Of a stretch of 64,000 nucleotides of DNA, positions 24,141 through 33,247 are shown piece by piece. The position numbers and the translations under genes were made by a program. The notes under the pieces are model-generated. The model did no database searches, had not been told where the DNA came from, and was given only the letters and a program-made list of their open reading frames with translations. The DNA is from Rothia halotolerans (GTDB lineage Bacteria; Actinomycetota; Actinomycetes; Actinomycetales; Micrococcaceae), in NCBI RefSeq assembly GCF_004136635.1, contig NZ_NOIU01000001.1:1020930-1084929 (forward strand), given 5' to 3'. Position 1 is the first letter of the stretch, and the number at the start of each line of letters is the position of its first letter.

Positions 24141-25568
24141 ATGATTGCCACTGGGCTGCTCATCGGCGCTCTCCTGGGCGCTGTCATGCAGCGCGGCCGG
24201 TTCTGCGTCACCGGCATGCTGCGGGACATCTTCCTGCAGCGCTCCTGGCGCACCTTCGTCGCCCTTCTCATCGTGATCGCCGTCCACGCCGTCGGCATCG
24301 CGGCGCTGACCTCCGCCGGGGTCATCGCCCCCGAGTACCCCACCTTCGCCCCCGTCGCGGTGGTCCTGGGCGGGCTGATGTTCGGGGTCGGCATCATCCT
24401 CGCCGGCGGCTGCGCCTCCGGCACGTGGTACCGCTCCGCCGAGGGCCTGGTCGGCTCGTGGATCGCTCTGATCATGTACGCCCTGTCCGCCGCCGCCATG
24501 AAGACGGGCCCGCTGACCGGCTTCGCCGCGTGGATGAAGGGCTGGGACACGGGCCTGACCACCCTCCCCGAGGTGCTGGGCGTCTCGCCGTGGCTGTTCG
24601 TGGTCGTCCTAGCGGCGATCACGGTCTTCCTGGCCCGCCACTTCCTGCGGAAGGAGGCGCGGATCCCGAAGCCGGCCGCGCTCGACGGCAGGCCCGCCTG
24701 GAAGCGGCCCCTGCACTTCTACACCGCCGGCGCGCTGATCGGCGTCCTGGGCGTCATCGCCTGGCCCCTCTCCGCGGCCTCCGGCCGCAACGACGGCCTG
24801 GGGATCACCACCCCGAGCTCCAACTTCGCCAACTTCGTGGTGAACGGCTCCGGCGAGAGCATCGACTGGGGCGTGATGCTGGTGCTCGGCCTGTTCGCCG
24901 GCGCGTTCATCGCCGCCAAGGCGACCGGGGAGTTCCGGGTCCGCGTGCCGGACGCCAAGGCCGCGACCCGCTCCGTGGGCGGCGGCGTCCTGATGGGCGT
25001 GGGCGCCGCCCTCGCCGGCGGCTGCACCGTGGGCAACGGCATGGTCCAGACCAGCCTCTTCAGCTTCCAGGGCTGGATCGCGCTGGCCTCCATCGCCGCC
25101 GGCGTGGGCCTGGCCGCCAAGATCTGGCTCAAGCCCTCCAAGGCGGAGGCCGCGCGGACCGCGGGCGACCCCGAGACGTACTCGACCGACGAGACCGTCG
25201 ACGACACCGTGGACGCGGTGGACGGCGAGCGGTCCCGGCCCGAGGGCGCCGGCGTCTTCGGCGGGTTCGCCGCAGCCCCGGCGTCCGTGGCCCTGAAGTC
25301 CCGGGAAGAGGCCCCCTCGGGCAAGCTCAGGGACCTGGGGGATGGCTACTACGCGCTGGACTCGCTGGGCGCGGTCTGCCCGTTCCCCCTGATCGAGGCC
25401 AAGGACGTGATGAAGACGCTGAGCCCCGGCGAGCACCTGGTCATCGACTTCGACTGCACCCAGGCCACCGAGGCGATCCCGCACTGGGCCGCCGAGGACG
25501 GGCACGAGGTCACCGACTTCCGGGAGAAGGGCGAGGCCAGCTGGCAGATCACCCTCCGGAAGGGGTGA
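24141..25568 (+). CDS. TsuA-type thiosulfate permease fused to a TusA/TsuB domain
   Basis: YeeE/YedE-family membrane protein of 475 aa. The permease part (residues ~1-340) has the three cysteines of the TsuA path: C22 (RFCVTG), C91 (GGCASG) and C295 (GGCTVGNG). Residues ~400-475 are a TusA-like sulfur-carrier domain with the CPFPL motif (C413). In characterised systems TsuA imports thiosulfate and the separate TsuB/TusA receives it; here both are one chain, joined by a ~60-residue acidic linker. The ATG at 24141 is upstream of the first helix; GAGGA is 11 nt ahead. Likely role is inorganic sulfur supply. Confidence 0.9.
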   Translation: MIATGLLIGALLGAVMQRGRFCVTGMLRDIFLQRSWRTFVALLIVIAVHAVGIAALTSAGVIAPEYPTFAPVAVVLGGLMFGVGIILAGGCASGTWYRSAEGLVGSWIALIMYALSAAAMKTGPLTGFAAWMKGWDTGLTTLPEVLGVSPWLFVVVLAAITVFLARHFLRKEARIPKPAALDGRPAWKRPLHFYTAGALIGVLGVIAWPLSAASGRNDGLGITTPSSNFANFVVNGSGESIDWGVMLVLGLFAGAFIAAKATGEFRVRVPDAKAATRSVGGGVLMGVGAALAGGCTVGNGMVQTSLFSFQGWIALASIAAGVGLAAKIWLKPSKAEAARTAGDPETYSTDETVDDTVDAVDGERSRPEGAGVFGGFAAAPASVALKSREEAPSGKLRDLGDGYYALDSLGAVCPFPLIEAKDVMKTLSPGEHLVIDFDCTQATEAIPHWAAEDGHEVTDFREKGEASWQITLRKG

Positions 25569-25571
25569 GCG

Positions 25572-25599
25572 GACGCCGGGCGTGCCCGCGCCCGGCGTC
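25572..25599 (+). terminator. Hairpin after the TsuA-TusA gene
   Basis: GACGCCGGGC and GCCCGGCGTC form a 10-bp stem around GTGCCCGC, a few bases after the stop, followed by GTTCAC. Probable terminator lacking a long T-run. Confidence 0.6.
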
Positions 25600-25673
25600 G
25601 TTCACGCAGAGTTAACAGGGCGATGGCTCACAGTCCCTGGGTCCGGACGGGCGGGTCGGCTAGGTTGGCACCC

Positions 25674-26444
25674 ATGCTGATGACGAGGTTCCTCCGCTAC
25701 GCCCACCTGCTCTCCGGACCCCGGCGGACCCCGCTGTTCGACCGGCACCTCGCCTACCTCCTGGTGCTCATCGCGGGCGCACTGAACGCCGTCGGCTTCG
25801 TCGCCGTCGGGATGTACACCTCCCACATGACCGGCATGGTCGCCGACCTCGCCGCCCACGCCGTCGTCCTCGACCTCGGGCTGGTGCTGGCGGGGGTCAT
25901 GGCGATCTGCTCCTTCGTCCTGGGCGCGGTGATCTCCACGGTGCTCTACACCTGGGGCAGCCGTCACCGCCTCTCCAGCCGGTACGCGAACGTGCTGGTC
26001 ATCGAGGGGTTCCTGATGCTGGTCATCGGACTGCTGGCGGGGTTCGCCGACGAGCAGCACTTCGAGCGGCTCCTGGTGGTCCCCCTGTGCTTCACCATGG
26101 GGCTCCAGAACGCGCTGATCACCAAGATCCGCGACTTCCCGGTGCGCACCACCCACGTCACGGGCATGATCACCGACCTCAGGGTGGAGCTGGGCCGGCT
26201 GTTCTACTTCAGCCGCGGTCCGGAGGCCCGCCGGGTGCGGGCGGACCGGGAGAAGCTGACGGTGCTCTCGACGCTGGTCGGGCTGTTCCTCGTCGGCGGC
26301 CTGATCGGGGCCTCCGCGTACTGGGTCATGGGGTTCCAGACGCTGCTGGTGGGCGCCGTGCTGATCCTGCTCGCCGCGCTGCCGCCCTCGATCCGGGACC
26401 TCACGGGCCGCTCGAGGAAGCGCCAGCCGGTCCCCGTCGGGTGA
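25674..26444 (+). CDS. YoaK/DUF1275 family membrane protein
   Basis: Membrane protein of 256 aa with six predicted helices. The N-terminal AYLLVLIAGALNAVGFVAVG followed by MYTSHMTGM, and later MGLQNALITKI and TTHVTGMITDL, match the DUF1275 (YoaK) family, whose function is unknown. A -10-like TAGGTT (25661-25666) ends 7 nt before the ATG and there is no Shine-Dalgarno, so the mRNA is probably leaderless. Convergent with the next MFS gene. Confidence 0.9.
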   Translation: MLMTRFLRYAHLLSGPRRTPLFDRHLAYLLVLIAGALNAVGFVAVGMYTSHMTGMVADLAAHAVVLDLGLVLAGVMAICSFVLGAVISTVLYTWGSRHRLSSRYANVLVIEGFLMLVIGLLAGFADEQHFERLLVVPLCFTMGLQNALITKIRDFPVRTTHVTGMITDLRVELGRLFYFSRGPEARRVRADREKLTVLSTLVGLFLVGGLIGASAYWVMGFQTLLVGAVLILLAALPPSIRDLTGRSRKRQPVPVG

Positions 26445-26537
26445 CCCAGCCGGTCTCCGCCGGGAGACGGGACGCGCGTGGGCGGATGGGCCGTCTCGGG
26501 GCGCACACCCCGGCCGCCGCTGGCTCGACGCGGCGGA

Positions 26538-27737
26538 TCACCCCGCGTTCGCGGAGAACCGCCGCGCGTTCACCAGGCCCAGCAGCGTCGCCACGGCGAC
26601 GGCGGCCGCGAAGACCAGGCTCGCCGGGACCAGCCCGAGCGCCTCGGAGAGCACGCCGGTGCCGATGGCCGGCAGGGAGATCGCCAGGTAGCCGACGATG
26701 AAGTACGACGTCGTCGCCTCCGTCCTGTTCTCCGGCCGGGTGGCGCCGGTGACGGCCCGCATCCCGGTCATGAACAGCAGCCCCTGTCCGATGCCGCCCA
26801 GCACCGCGGAGACGATCAGCAGCGTCAGGGAGGCGGCGCCGAGTGCGCCCGCCAGCAGGCCCATCGCGAAGACCAGGCAGATCGACCCCGCCACGATCAG
26901 CGTGCGGTCCGCCAGCGAGCGGAAGGCGATCTGCCCCGCGGCCGATGACCCGAAGAGCAGGAACACGACGACGCCGATGACCGCGGAGGAGTGGATGCCC
27001 AGCACGGAGCCCATGAAGTTCGGCCCCACCGAGGAGTACACGCCGCACACCGCGAAGCCGGTGACCGCCCCGACCACCGAGGCCGCGAAGAGCCGCCGGG
27101 ACTCGGCGGGCACCCGCGGCAGCTGCACGGCCGCCTTCGAGGGATCCGGGACCACGCGCTCGCGGACGGCCAGCAGGGCGAGGCCGGCGAGGAGCAGCAG
27201 CACGGCGTGCACCAGGTAGGGGGTGCGCAGCGGCGAGGCGCTCCACGCCCCGATCAGCCCGGCCATCAGGATGCCCAGGCCGAGGCCGCCGATGTTCGCC
27301 GAGGTCGCGAGCGACCCGGCCAGACGCTCCCGGCCGCGCGGGGCGTTCTCCATGACGCAGACGGTCCCGGTGGCGGTGAAGATCCCCGCCGCCAGCCCGG
27401 AGAGGACGCGGCCGGTGTACAGCAGCCACTCCGCGGTCCCGACGGCGAAGAGCGCGGCGGAGAGCAGCGAGAGCACGACGCCGGCCAGCAGCATCGGCCG
27501 GCGCCCCAGCGCGTCCGAGAGCCTGCCGCACAGGACCAGGGAGAGGATCACCCCGCCGGCGTAGACGGCGAACAGGACGGTGGTGGTGGCGCTGCCGAAG
27601 CCGAAGCGCTCCTCGTAGAGCGGGTACAGCGGCGTCGGCATCGTGGTGCCCATCATGACGACGGCGAACACGTAGGAGACCGCCGCCAGGGACCACCCCG
27701 AGGCGGGTCGCCGGGTCTTGGAAACGGCGTCTGACAT
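26538..27737 (-). CDS. MFS transporter
   Basis: Major facilitator protein of 399 aa, 12 helices. The loop 2-3 signature is visible as GRLSDALGRRPMLLAG (~residues 69-84), and TGRVLSGLAAGIFTATG resembles helix-4 motifs of drug transporters. The ATG at 27737 has GGAGG 7 nt ahead; the frame continues upstream without support. Divergent from a GNAT gene related to phosphinothricin acetyltransferase. Substrate unknown; efflux is likely from the family. Confidence 0.88.
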   Translation of the reverse strand: MSDAVSKTRRPASGWSLAAVSYVFAVVMMGTTMPTPLYPLYEERFGFGSATTTVLFAVYAGGVILSLVLCGRLSDALGRRPMLLAGVVLSLLSAALFAVGTAEWLLYTGRVLSGLAAGIFTATGTVCVMENAPRGRERLAGSLATSANIGGLGLGILMAGLIGAWSASPLRTPYLVHAVLLLLAGLALLAVRERVVPDPSKAAVQLPRVPAESRRLFAASVVGAVTGFAVCGVYSSVGPNFMGSVLGIHSSAVIGVVVFLLFGSSAAGQIAFRSLADRTLIVAGSICLVFAMGLLAGALGAASLTLLIVSAVLGGIGQGLLFMTGMRAVTGATRPENRTEATTSYFIVGYLAISLPAIGTGVLSEALGLVPASLVFAAAVAVATLLGLVNARRFSANAG

Positions 27738-27956
27738 GCGGCATCCTCCGGGGGCCTCGGCGTGGTGGGGCCGTCCGGCGCTCGGGCTCGGGCGGTGGGC
27801 GGCCCGGACGCGATGCGGCCCCGAGGGTCGGCGCGTCCTCTGCGTCACATGACAACCATGCCGCCCGCGGGGCTATTCCCCCGCCGCCGGCCGCCGCCGA
27901 CCCCCGCCGGCCGCGGCCGACCGCCGCCGACCGCGGTCGGGGCGCGCCCGGCCCGC

Positions 27957-27962
27957 TACAGT
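27957..27962 (+). promoter_or_regulatory. -10 element of a leaderless transcript (GNAT gene)
   Basis: TACAGT ends 7 nt before the ATG at 27970 and no Shine-Dalgarno is present, so transcription probably starts at the A of the start codon. Confidence 0.6.
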
Positions 27963-27969
27963 GCCCACT

Positions 27970-28512
27970 ATGGCACCTCATCCCGACTCGTCCGCGACCA
28001 TCCGGAGCGCCGGCCCCGCCGACGCCGCCCCCTGCGCGCGCATCTACGCCCCCTACGTCCGGGACACCAACGCGACCTTCGAGCTCGAGCCTCCCGCCGC
28101 GGCCGCCATGGGGGAGCGGATCGCCGCCGTCCGGGCCTCGCACGCCTGGCTCGTGGCCGAGCGGGAGGGCGAGGTCCTCGGCTACGCCTACGGCGTCCCC
28201 TTCGCCCAGCGGCCCGCCTACCGGTGGTCCGCCGAGGTCAGCGTCTACCTCGCGGACGGGGCGCGGGGGAGCGGCGTCGGCAGCTCCCTGTATGCCGCGC
28301 TGCTTGAGCGCCTGCGCGAGCGGGGCATGCAGGTGGCGATCGCGCGGGTGGCCCAGCCGAACGCCGCGAGCGAGGCGCTGCACGCCCGCTTCGGCTTCGA
28401 GCGCGCCGGGCTGCTGCGCCGCATCGGCTACAAGAACGGGCGGTGGTACGACGTCGCCCTCCTCCAGCTCGAGCTCAGCCCCGCCGGCGAGGACCCCGCC
28501 GAGCCGCGCTGA
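27970..28512 (+). CDS. GNAT N-acetyltransferase, phosphinothricin acetyltransferase-like
   Basis: Acetyl-CoA-dependent N-acetyltransferase of 180 aa. The N-terminal IYAPYVRDTNATFELEPPA is typical of the Pat/YncA (phosphinothricin or methionine sulfoximine) group. The acetyl-CoA loop is VYLADGARGSGVGSSLY, followed by a region with NAASEALHARFGF, a motif shared by this family. It is translated probably from a leaderless mRNA at 27970; the upstream GTG at 27961 falls in the promoter. May give resistance to glutamine-analogue inhibitors. Confidence 0.9.
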   Translation: MAPHPDSSATIRSAGPADAAPCARIYAPYVRDTNATFELEPPAAAAMGERIAAVRASHAWLVAEREGEVLGYAYGVPFAQRPAYRWSAEVSVYLADGARGSGVGSSLYAALLERLRERGMQVAIARVAQPNAASEALHARFGFERAGLLRRIGYKNGRWYDVALLQLELSPAGEDPAEPR

Positions 28513-28681
28513 GGAACGTCGGCCGGGGCCCTGCCGGGCCGAGTTGAGAGGAGCCGGCGGAGCCCTGCTGAGGGCCGCCGTCCCCGCCGCCGAAGGACTT
28601 TCCGCGACGTCGATGCCGCTTGCCGGGCAGAATTTCACTACGCTGGTCTCACCACTGACGGGAACGGAAAGGGCGGGCTCC

Positions 28682-30241
28682 ATGACCTCCACAGCCGGGC
28701 GCATCGTCGCCTCCCTCGGCATCACCGGCGCCGCCGGCCTGATCGGCATGGCGGCCCGGGACAGATTCCAGAAGAAGCATACGATCCTGCGCAACTTCCC
28801 CGTCCTGGGCCACGCGAGATATGCGATGGAGTTCATACGCCCGGAGATCCAGCAGTACTTCGTGGAGAACAACTACGACGGCCGACCCTTCGACCGCGAC
28901 ACCCGCTCCATGATCTACGAGCGGGCCAAGGGCCTCACCGGGGAGCAGGCCTTCGGCACCGAGCGGAAGGTCCTGCGCCCGGGCCACGACTACCTGCTGC
29001 ACACGATGGCGCCGGTGGAGATGATGGAGGCCGAGCCGCGGCAGCGCCTGGGCGGCCCGGACTGCACCCAGCCCTACGACATCTCGCTGTTCAACGTCTC
29101 CTCCATGAGCTTCGGGGCCCTCTCTCCGCAGGCGGTGATGGCGATGAACAAGGGCGCGGCGCTCGGCGGCTTCTCGCAGGAGACCGGCGAGGGCGGGCTC
29201 AGCCGGTACCACCTGGAGCACGGCGGGGACCTCATCTGGGAGTTCGGCTCGGGGTACTTCGGCTGCCGCACCGAGGAGGGCCGCTTCAACGACGAGGTCT
29301 TCGCCGAGAAGGCCGCGACGCCGCAGATCAAGGGCGTCCTCATCAAGATCAGCCAGGGGGCCAAGCCGGGCATCGGCGGCGTCCTGCCGGGGGAGAAGGT
29401 GAACCGGGAGATCGCCGAGGCGCGCGAGGTGCCCGAGGGCGAGGACTGCATCAGCCCGGCGGCCCACCCGGAGTTCTCGACGCCGCGCGAGCTGGTGCGC
29501 TTCATCGCCCGGGTGCGGCGGCTGGCCGAGGGGAAGCCGGTGGGTCTCAAGTTCTGCCTGGGCTCGCGGATCGAGGTCCTCGCCCTGTGCAAGGCCATGC
29601 TGGAGACGGGGATCACTCCGGACTGGATCACCATCGACGGCTCGGAGGGCGGCACGGGCGCGGCGCCGGTGGAGTTCGAGGACGCCGTCGGGATGCCGCT
29701 GACCGACGGCCTGATCACGGTCAGCAACGCGCTGATCGGCGCCGGGCTGCGCGAGCGGGTCTCGATCGGGGTCTCGGGGAAGGTCGTGGGCGGGGCGGAC
29801 ATCGTGCGCCGGATCGCGCTGGGCGCGGACTTCACGAACTCCGCGCGCGGGATGATGATGGCCACCGGATGCATCCAGGCGCAGCGGTGCAACACGAACA
29901 GGTGCCCCTCCGGCGTCGCCACCCAGAACCCGTGGCTGGCGCACGGCGTCGACGTCGAGGACAAGAGCTCGCGGGTCCGCAACTACCACGTCGGGACGAT
30001 ACGCTCGGCCATGCGGATCCTCGCCTCGATGGGGGTGCGCTCCTTCCACGACCTCGGCCCCGAGCACGTCATGCACCGGATCGACTCCACCAGCTCGGCC
30101 TCCTACAAGGAGATGTTCGAGTGGCTGGAGAACGGCTCGATCCTCGACGGCACGGCTCCCGAGGATTGGTTGCACGAATGGGACCGGGCGGACGCGGGCA
30201 GCTTCCAGGTGCCGACGCACCAGCACCTGCGCGCCAACTGA
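28682..30241 (+). CDS. FMN-binding glutamate synthase family protein (YerD-like)
   Basis: Homologue of the central and FMN domains of glutamate synthase, 519 aa, without the N-terminal glutaminase domain. A hydrophobic N-terminal segment (IVASLGITGAAGLIGMAA) may anchor it to the membrane. Conserved blocks include MSFGALSPQAVMAMNKGA, SQGAKPGIGGVLPG and TIDGSEGGTGAAPVEFED. The 3Fe-4S cysteine cluster is CIQAQRCNTNRCPSGV. The start at 28682 is chosen at the hydrophobic segment; a TACGCT -10-like box lies at 28639. The real substrate of these stand-alone proteins is not established. Confidence 0.92.
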   Translation: MTSTAGRIVASLGITGAAGLIGMAARDRFQKKHTILRNFPVLGHARYAMEFIRPEIQQYFVENNYDGRPFDRDTRSMIYERAKGLTGEQAFGTERKVLRPGHDYLLHTMAPVEMMEAEPRQRLGGPDCTQPYDISLFNVSSMSFGALSPQAVMAMNKGAALGGFSQETGEGGLSRYHLEHGGDLIWEFGSGYFGCRTEEGRFNDEVFAEKAATPQIKGVLIKISQGAKPGIGGVLPGEKVNREIAEAREVPEGEDCISPAAHPEFSTPRELVRFIARVRRLAEGKPVGLKFCLGSRIEVLALCKAMLETGITPDWITIDGSEGGTGAAPVEFEDAVGMPLTDGLITVSNALIGAGLRERVSIGVSGKVVGGADIVRRIALGADFTNSARGMMMATGCIQAQRCNTNRCPSGVATQNPWLAHGVDVEDKSSRVRNYHVGTIRSAMRILASMGVRSFHDLGPEHVMHRIDSTSSASYKEMFEWLENGSILDGTAPEDWLHEWDRADAGSFQVPTHQHLRAN

Positions 30242-30262
30242 GCGGGACGCCCGGAAAAGCGT

Positions 30263-30298
30263 CCTCGACGCTGCGGAATCGATTCCGCAGCGTCGAGG
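30263..30298. terminator. Perfect 36-bp palindrome, likely bidirectional terminator
   Basis: CCTCGACGCTGCGGAATC is followed immediately by its exact reverse complement. As RNA it forms a 16-bp stem with a TCGA loop. It lies 22 bp after the stop of the glutamate-synthase-like gene; there is an A-run on the left side (T-run for minus-strand transcription). Confidence 0.7.
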
Positions 30299-30374
30299 GG
30301 GGGCTCGCGGCGGCTGGGGCCCGCGGCCGTGTGCGGACCTCCCGGTAACCGGCGGGCGGGCTTACCCTGATCCT

Positions 30375-31142
30375 ATGAAGGTGACGGTGCTGGGCGGGAC
30401 GGGGACCCTGGGCGGCCGGGTCGCGGAGCGGCTGGCGGCCCGGGGGCACAAGGTGGTGGCCGCGAGCCGTGCCACCGGCGTCGACGCCGTGGAGGGGCGG
30501 AAGCTGAAGAGGGCGATGCGCAGGGCCGACGTCGTCGTGGACTGCCTCAACGTGGGGACCGCGAGCGGCAGGAGGGCCGTGGACTTCTTCACCCGCTCCG
30601 CGACCCAGGTGACCGCCGCGGCCGAGCGCGCCGAGGCGGGCAGGATCGTGGTGGTCTCGATCCACGGGGCCGCCGACCCGGAGGTCAGCCGGCTCATGGG
30701 GTACTACCGGGGCAAGGCGGCGCAGGAGAGGATCTACGGCACCGCGCGCGTGCCCGTCACGCTCGTCCGCTCGACGCAGTGGTTCGAGCTGCTCCCCGCC
30801 CTCGCGGGGCGCACGGGTCTGGGGCCGTTCGCCGTGCCTCCCTCCATGCGGATGGCGCCGGTGGCGGTGGACCGGGTGGCGGCCCTGGTGGTGCGCGAGG
30901 TCGAGGCGCCGGGGGAGGAGGACCGCGTCCTGGCGATCCGGGGCCCCGAGGAGGCGACGGCGGAGGAGATGCTCCGGACGCTCCTGAGGTACCGGGAGGT
31001 CTTCCCGGAGCGCCTGCCCCGCTTCATCCTCCCCGTCCCCTACCTGGGGCGCGCCATCGCCGGCGGGGCGCTCATCCCGGAGGACGGCGTGGTGGACACC
31101 GTGACGCTGGAGGACTGGGTCCGGGGCAGCCCGGCGCGGTGA
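30375..31142 (+). CDS. NAD(P)H-binding SDR-family protein (NmrA-like)
   Basis: Atypical short-chain dehydrogenase of 255 aa. The N-terminus MKVTVLGGTGTLGGRVAERL carries the GGTGTLG nucleotide loop, followed by HKVVAASRATG. The middle contains IVVVSIHGAADPEVSRLMGY then YRGKAAQERI, in the place of the Y-x3-K catalytic pair. TACCCT (30363-30368) ends 6 nt before the ATG with no Shine-Dalgarno, so a leaderless mRNA is likely. Probably a redox sensor or oxidoreductase; substrate unknown. Confidence 0.85.
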   Translation: MKVTVLGGTGTLGGRVAERLAARGHKVVAASRATGVDAVEGRKLKRAMRRADVVVDCLNVGTASGRRAVDFFTRSATQVTAAAERAEAGRIVVVSIHGAADPEVSRLMGYYRGKAAQERIYGTARVPVTLVRSTQWFELLPALAGRTGLGPFAVPPSMRMAPVAVDRVAALVVREVEAPGEEDRVLAIRGPEEATAEEMLRTLLRYREVFPERLPRFILPVPYLGRAIAGGALIPEDGVVDTVTLEDWVRGSPAR

Positions 31143-31227
31143 GCGCGCGGGGCCGGGTCCGAGGAGACGGCGCCGGACCGGATACCGCCCGGAGGGCCCG
31201 GACCGGGCGCCCGACGGCGCGCGGGGC

Positions 31228-31680
31228 TCAGGAGCGGCCGGGGAGCCTGTCGCGCTGGTAGGTGATCTCGGAGTAGCCGTGCGGGACGGGGTTCCCCTCC
31301 TCGTCGAGGGCGACGAAGACGATCCTGTCGATGGAGAGGATCAGCTTGCGGGTGATCATGTTCCTCACCTCGGCCCGCATGGTCAGGGAGGTCTTCCCGA
31401 ACCGGACGGCCTTCAGCCCCATCTCGATCATGTCCCCCTGGACCGCCGAGGAGACGAAGTTGATCTCGGAGATCAGCTTGGTCACCGCGCGGTAGCTGCC
31501 CAGCTGGAGCATCGCGTAGATCGCCGCCTCCTCGTCGATCCAGCGCAGCAGGGAGCCGCCGAAGAGGGTGCCGTTGGCGTTGAGGTCCTCCGGCTTGACC
31601 CATTTGCGGGTGCGGAAGTTGACGGCGTCGTCCTCGACCGAGGAGTCGTGCAGGGGGCTGGAGGGGGCATCGGAGGTCAT
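31228..31680 (-). CDS. Acyl-CoA thioesterase, hotdog fold
   Basis: Hotdog-fold thioesterase of 150 aa. The signature NANGTLFGGSLLRWIDEEAA with the conserved D of WIDE is typical of the BFIT/YciA acyl-CoA hydrolases; ALDEEGNPVPHG near the end is also family-like. It should hydrolyse medium- or long-chain acyl-CoAs. On the minus strand TACCCT (31687-31692) ends 6 nt before the ATG at 31680, implying a leaderless transcript and ruling out the longer frame. Confidence 0.92.
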   Translation of the reverse strand: MTSDAPSSPLHDSSVEDDAVNFRTRKWVKPEDLNANGTLFGGSLLRWIDEEAAIYAMLQLGSYRAVTKLISEINFVSSAVQGDMIEMGLKAVRFGKTSLTMRAEVRNMITRKLILSIDRIVFVALDEEGNPVPHGYSEITYQRDRLPGRS

Positions 31681-31906
31681 GGGACCAGGGTAGACCTCGG
31701 GGCCGCGTCGAAGCTGTGCCGTGGGTCCCACCATCGACCGAGATCGGCGGACCGGACGCCGCCGGGAGCCCGTCAGCCGGCACGGCCGGACGCCTCCGCG
31801 GGCCGGGGAGCCCTTGCGCACCCCGGGAGGCTGACGTTTCATGGAACACATGGATCGCCATCGAAGTCCCGGCCCGCGTCCGTCCGCCGCCGAGGCGGTG
31901 CTCTAG

Positions 31907-33226
31907 ATGGACGCGGGAACCTGGCTAAACATCGGGCTCGTCCTCCTCTTCGTCCTGATCGGCGGCGTGTTCGCCGCGACGGAGATCGCGCTGGTCTCGC
32001 TGCGGGAGGGGCAGATCGACCAGCTGGAGAAGCGCGGCCGCCGCGGCCAGCGGGTGGCCCGCATCGCCCGGGACCCCAACCGCTTCCTCGCCGCGGTGCA
32101 GATCGGCGTCACCGTGGCGGGCTTCTTCTCCGCGGCCTACGGCGCCTCCACGATCGCACCGGACCTCGCCCCGGCGCTGACCGGCCTCGGCCTGCGGGAG
32201 CAGGCCGCGCAGACGGTGGCGCTGGTCGCGATGACCCTGGTGGTGGCCTTCTGCTCGCTCGTGCTGGGCGAGCTCGTGCCCAAGCGGCTCGCGCTGCAGC
32301 GCTCCTCGGGGATAGCGCTCGTGGTCGGACCGCCGCTGGACACGTTCTCCACGCTGATGCGGCCGGTCATCTGGCTGCTCTCGGTCTCCACCGACGGGCT
32401 GCTCCGCCTCCTGCGGGTGGACCCCGGCCAGGCCGGCGAGCAGATGTCCGAGGAGGAGCTGCGGGACCTGGTGGTCGCCCACGAGGGCCTGCCCGAGGAC
32501 GAGCGGCAGATCCTGCGCGACGTCTTCCGCACCAACGAGCGCACGATCAGCGAGGTCATGCGCCCGCGCCACGAGGCGGTCTTCCTCCCCGCCGAGCTGA
32601 CGCTGACGCGGGCCGTGGAGGAGATCGCCGAGCACCCCTACTCCCGCTATCCGGTCACGGGCGAGGACTTCGACGACGTCCGCGGCTTCGTCCACGTCCG
32701 CGACATCCTGCTGGCCGAGCCCCGCGACGGCTCCCGCCGGGTCCGGGAGCTGGCGCGCAGGATCGTCGTGCTGCCCGGCACCAACGGCGTGCTCGGCTCG
32801 ATCACGCTGATGCGCCGGGAGCGCACGCACATCGCCGTCGTGATCGACGAGTACGGCGGGACGGACGGCATCGTGACGCTGGAGGACCTGGTGGAGGAGC
32901 TCGTCGGGGAGATCGAGGACGAGTACGACGCCGAGGGGGACCGGCCCTCCGCCCATCCGGGGGAGGACGAGGCCGAGATGGACGGCGGGCTCACGCTCGA
33001 GGACGTCGCCGAGGGCACCGGGTTGGAGCTTCCCGAGGGCCCCTACGAGACCATCGGCGGGTTCCTCCAGGACGAGCTGGACCGGGTGCCGCGGGAGGGC
33101 GACGTCGTGCTCCTCGCCGGCCGCGCGATCGAGGTGCTGAGCATGGACGGGCACCGCGTGGCCTCCGTCCGGATCGCCGCCCGGGACGCGGAGACGGGGC
33201 CGGAGGAGCGAGCCCGGCCGATTTGA
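31907..33226 (+). CDS. CNNM/CBS/CorC_HlyC transporter-like protein
   Basis: Hemolysin C/CorB-type membrane protein of 439 aa. The N-terminal CNNM domain (residues ~1-190) has helices starting WLNIGLVLLFVLIGGVFAAT and the family ATEIALVSLREGQI; GELVPKRLALQ follows. A CBS pair (about 210-335) contains VMRPRHEAVFL and IAVVIDEYGGTDGIVTLEDL, and the C-terminal CorC_HlyC domain covers ~350-425. Relatives move or sense Mg2+. The ATG at 31907 is near the first helix. Confidence 0.93.
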   Translation: MDAGTWLNIGLVLLFVLIGGVFAATEIALVSLREGQIDQLEKRGRRGQRVARIARDPNRFLAAVQIGVTVAGFFSAAYGASTIAPDLAPALTGLGLREQAAQTVALVAMTLVVAFCSLVLGELVPKRLALQRSSGIALVVGPPLDTFSTLMRPVIWLLSVSTDGLLRLLRVDPGQAGEQMSEEELRDLVVAHEGLPEDERQILRDVFRTNERTISEVMRPRHEAVFLPAELTLTRAVEEIAEHPYSRYPVTGEDFDDVRGFVHVRDILLAEPRDGSRRVRELARRIVVLPGTNGVLGSITLMRRERTHIAVVIDEYGGTDGIVTLEDLVEELVGEIEDEYDAEGDRPSAHPGEDEAEMDGGLTLEDVAEGTGLELPEGPYETIGGFLQDELDRVPREGDVVLLAGRAIEVLSMDGHRVASVRIAARDAETGPEERARPI

Positions 33227-33247
33227 CCCCGCTGATAGGTTGGTCCG

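Noticed and set aside
26401..28872. 823-aa open frame on the minus strand
   Set aside because: It crosses the MFS gene in another frame, the GNAT gene in antisense and a promoter; composition marks it as a shadow frame.
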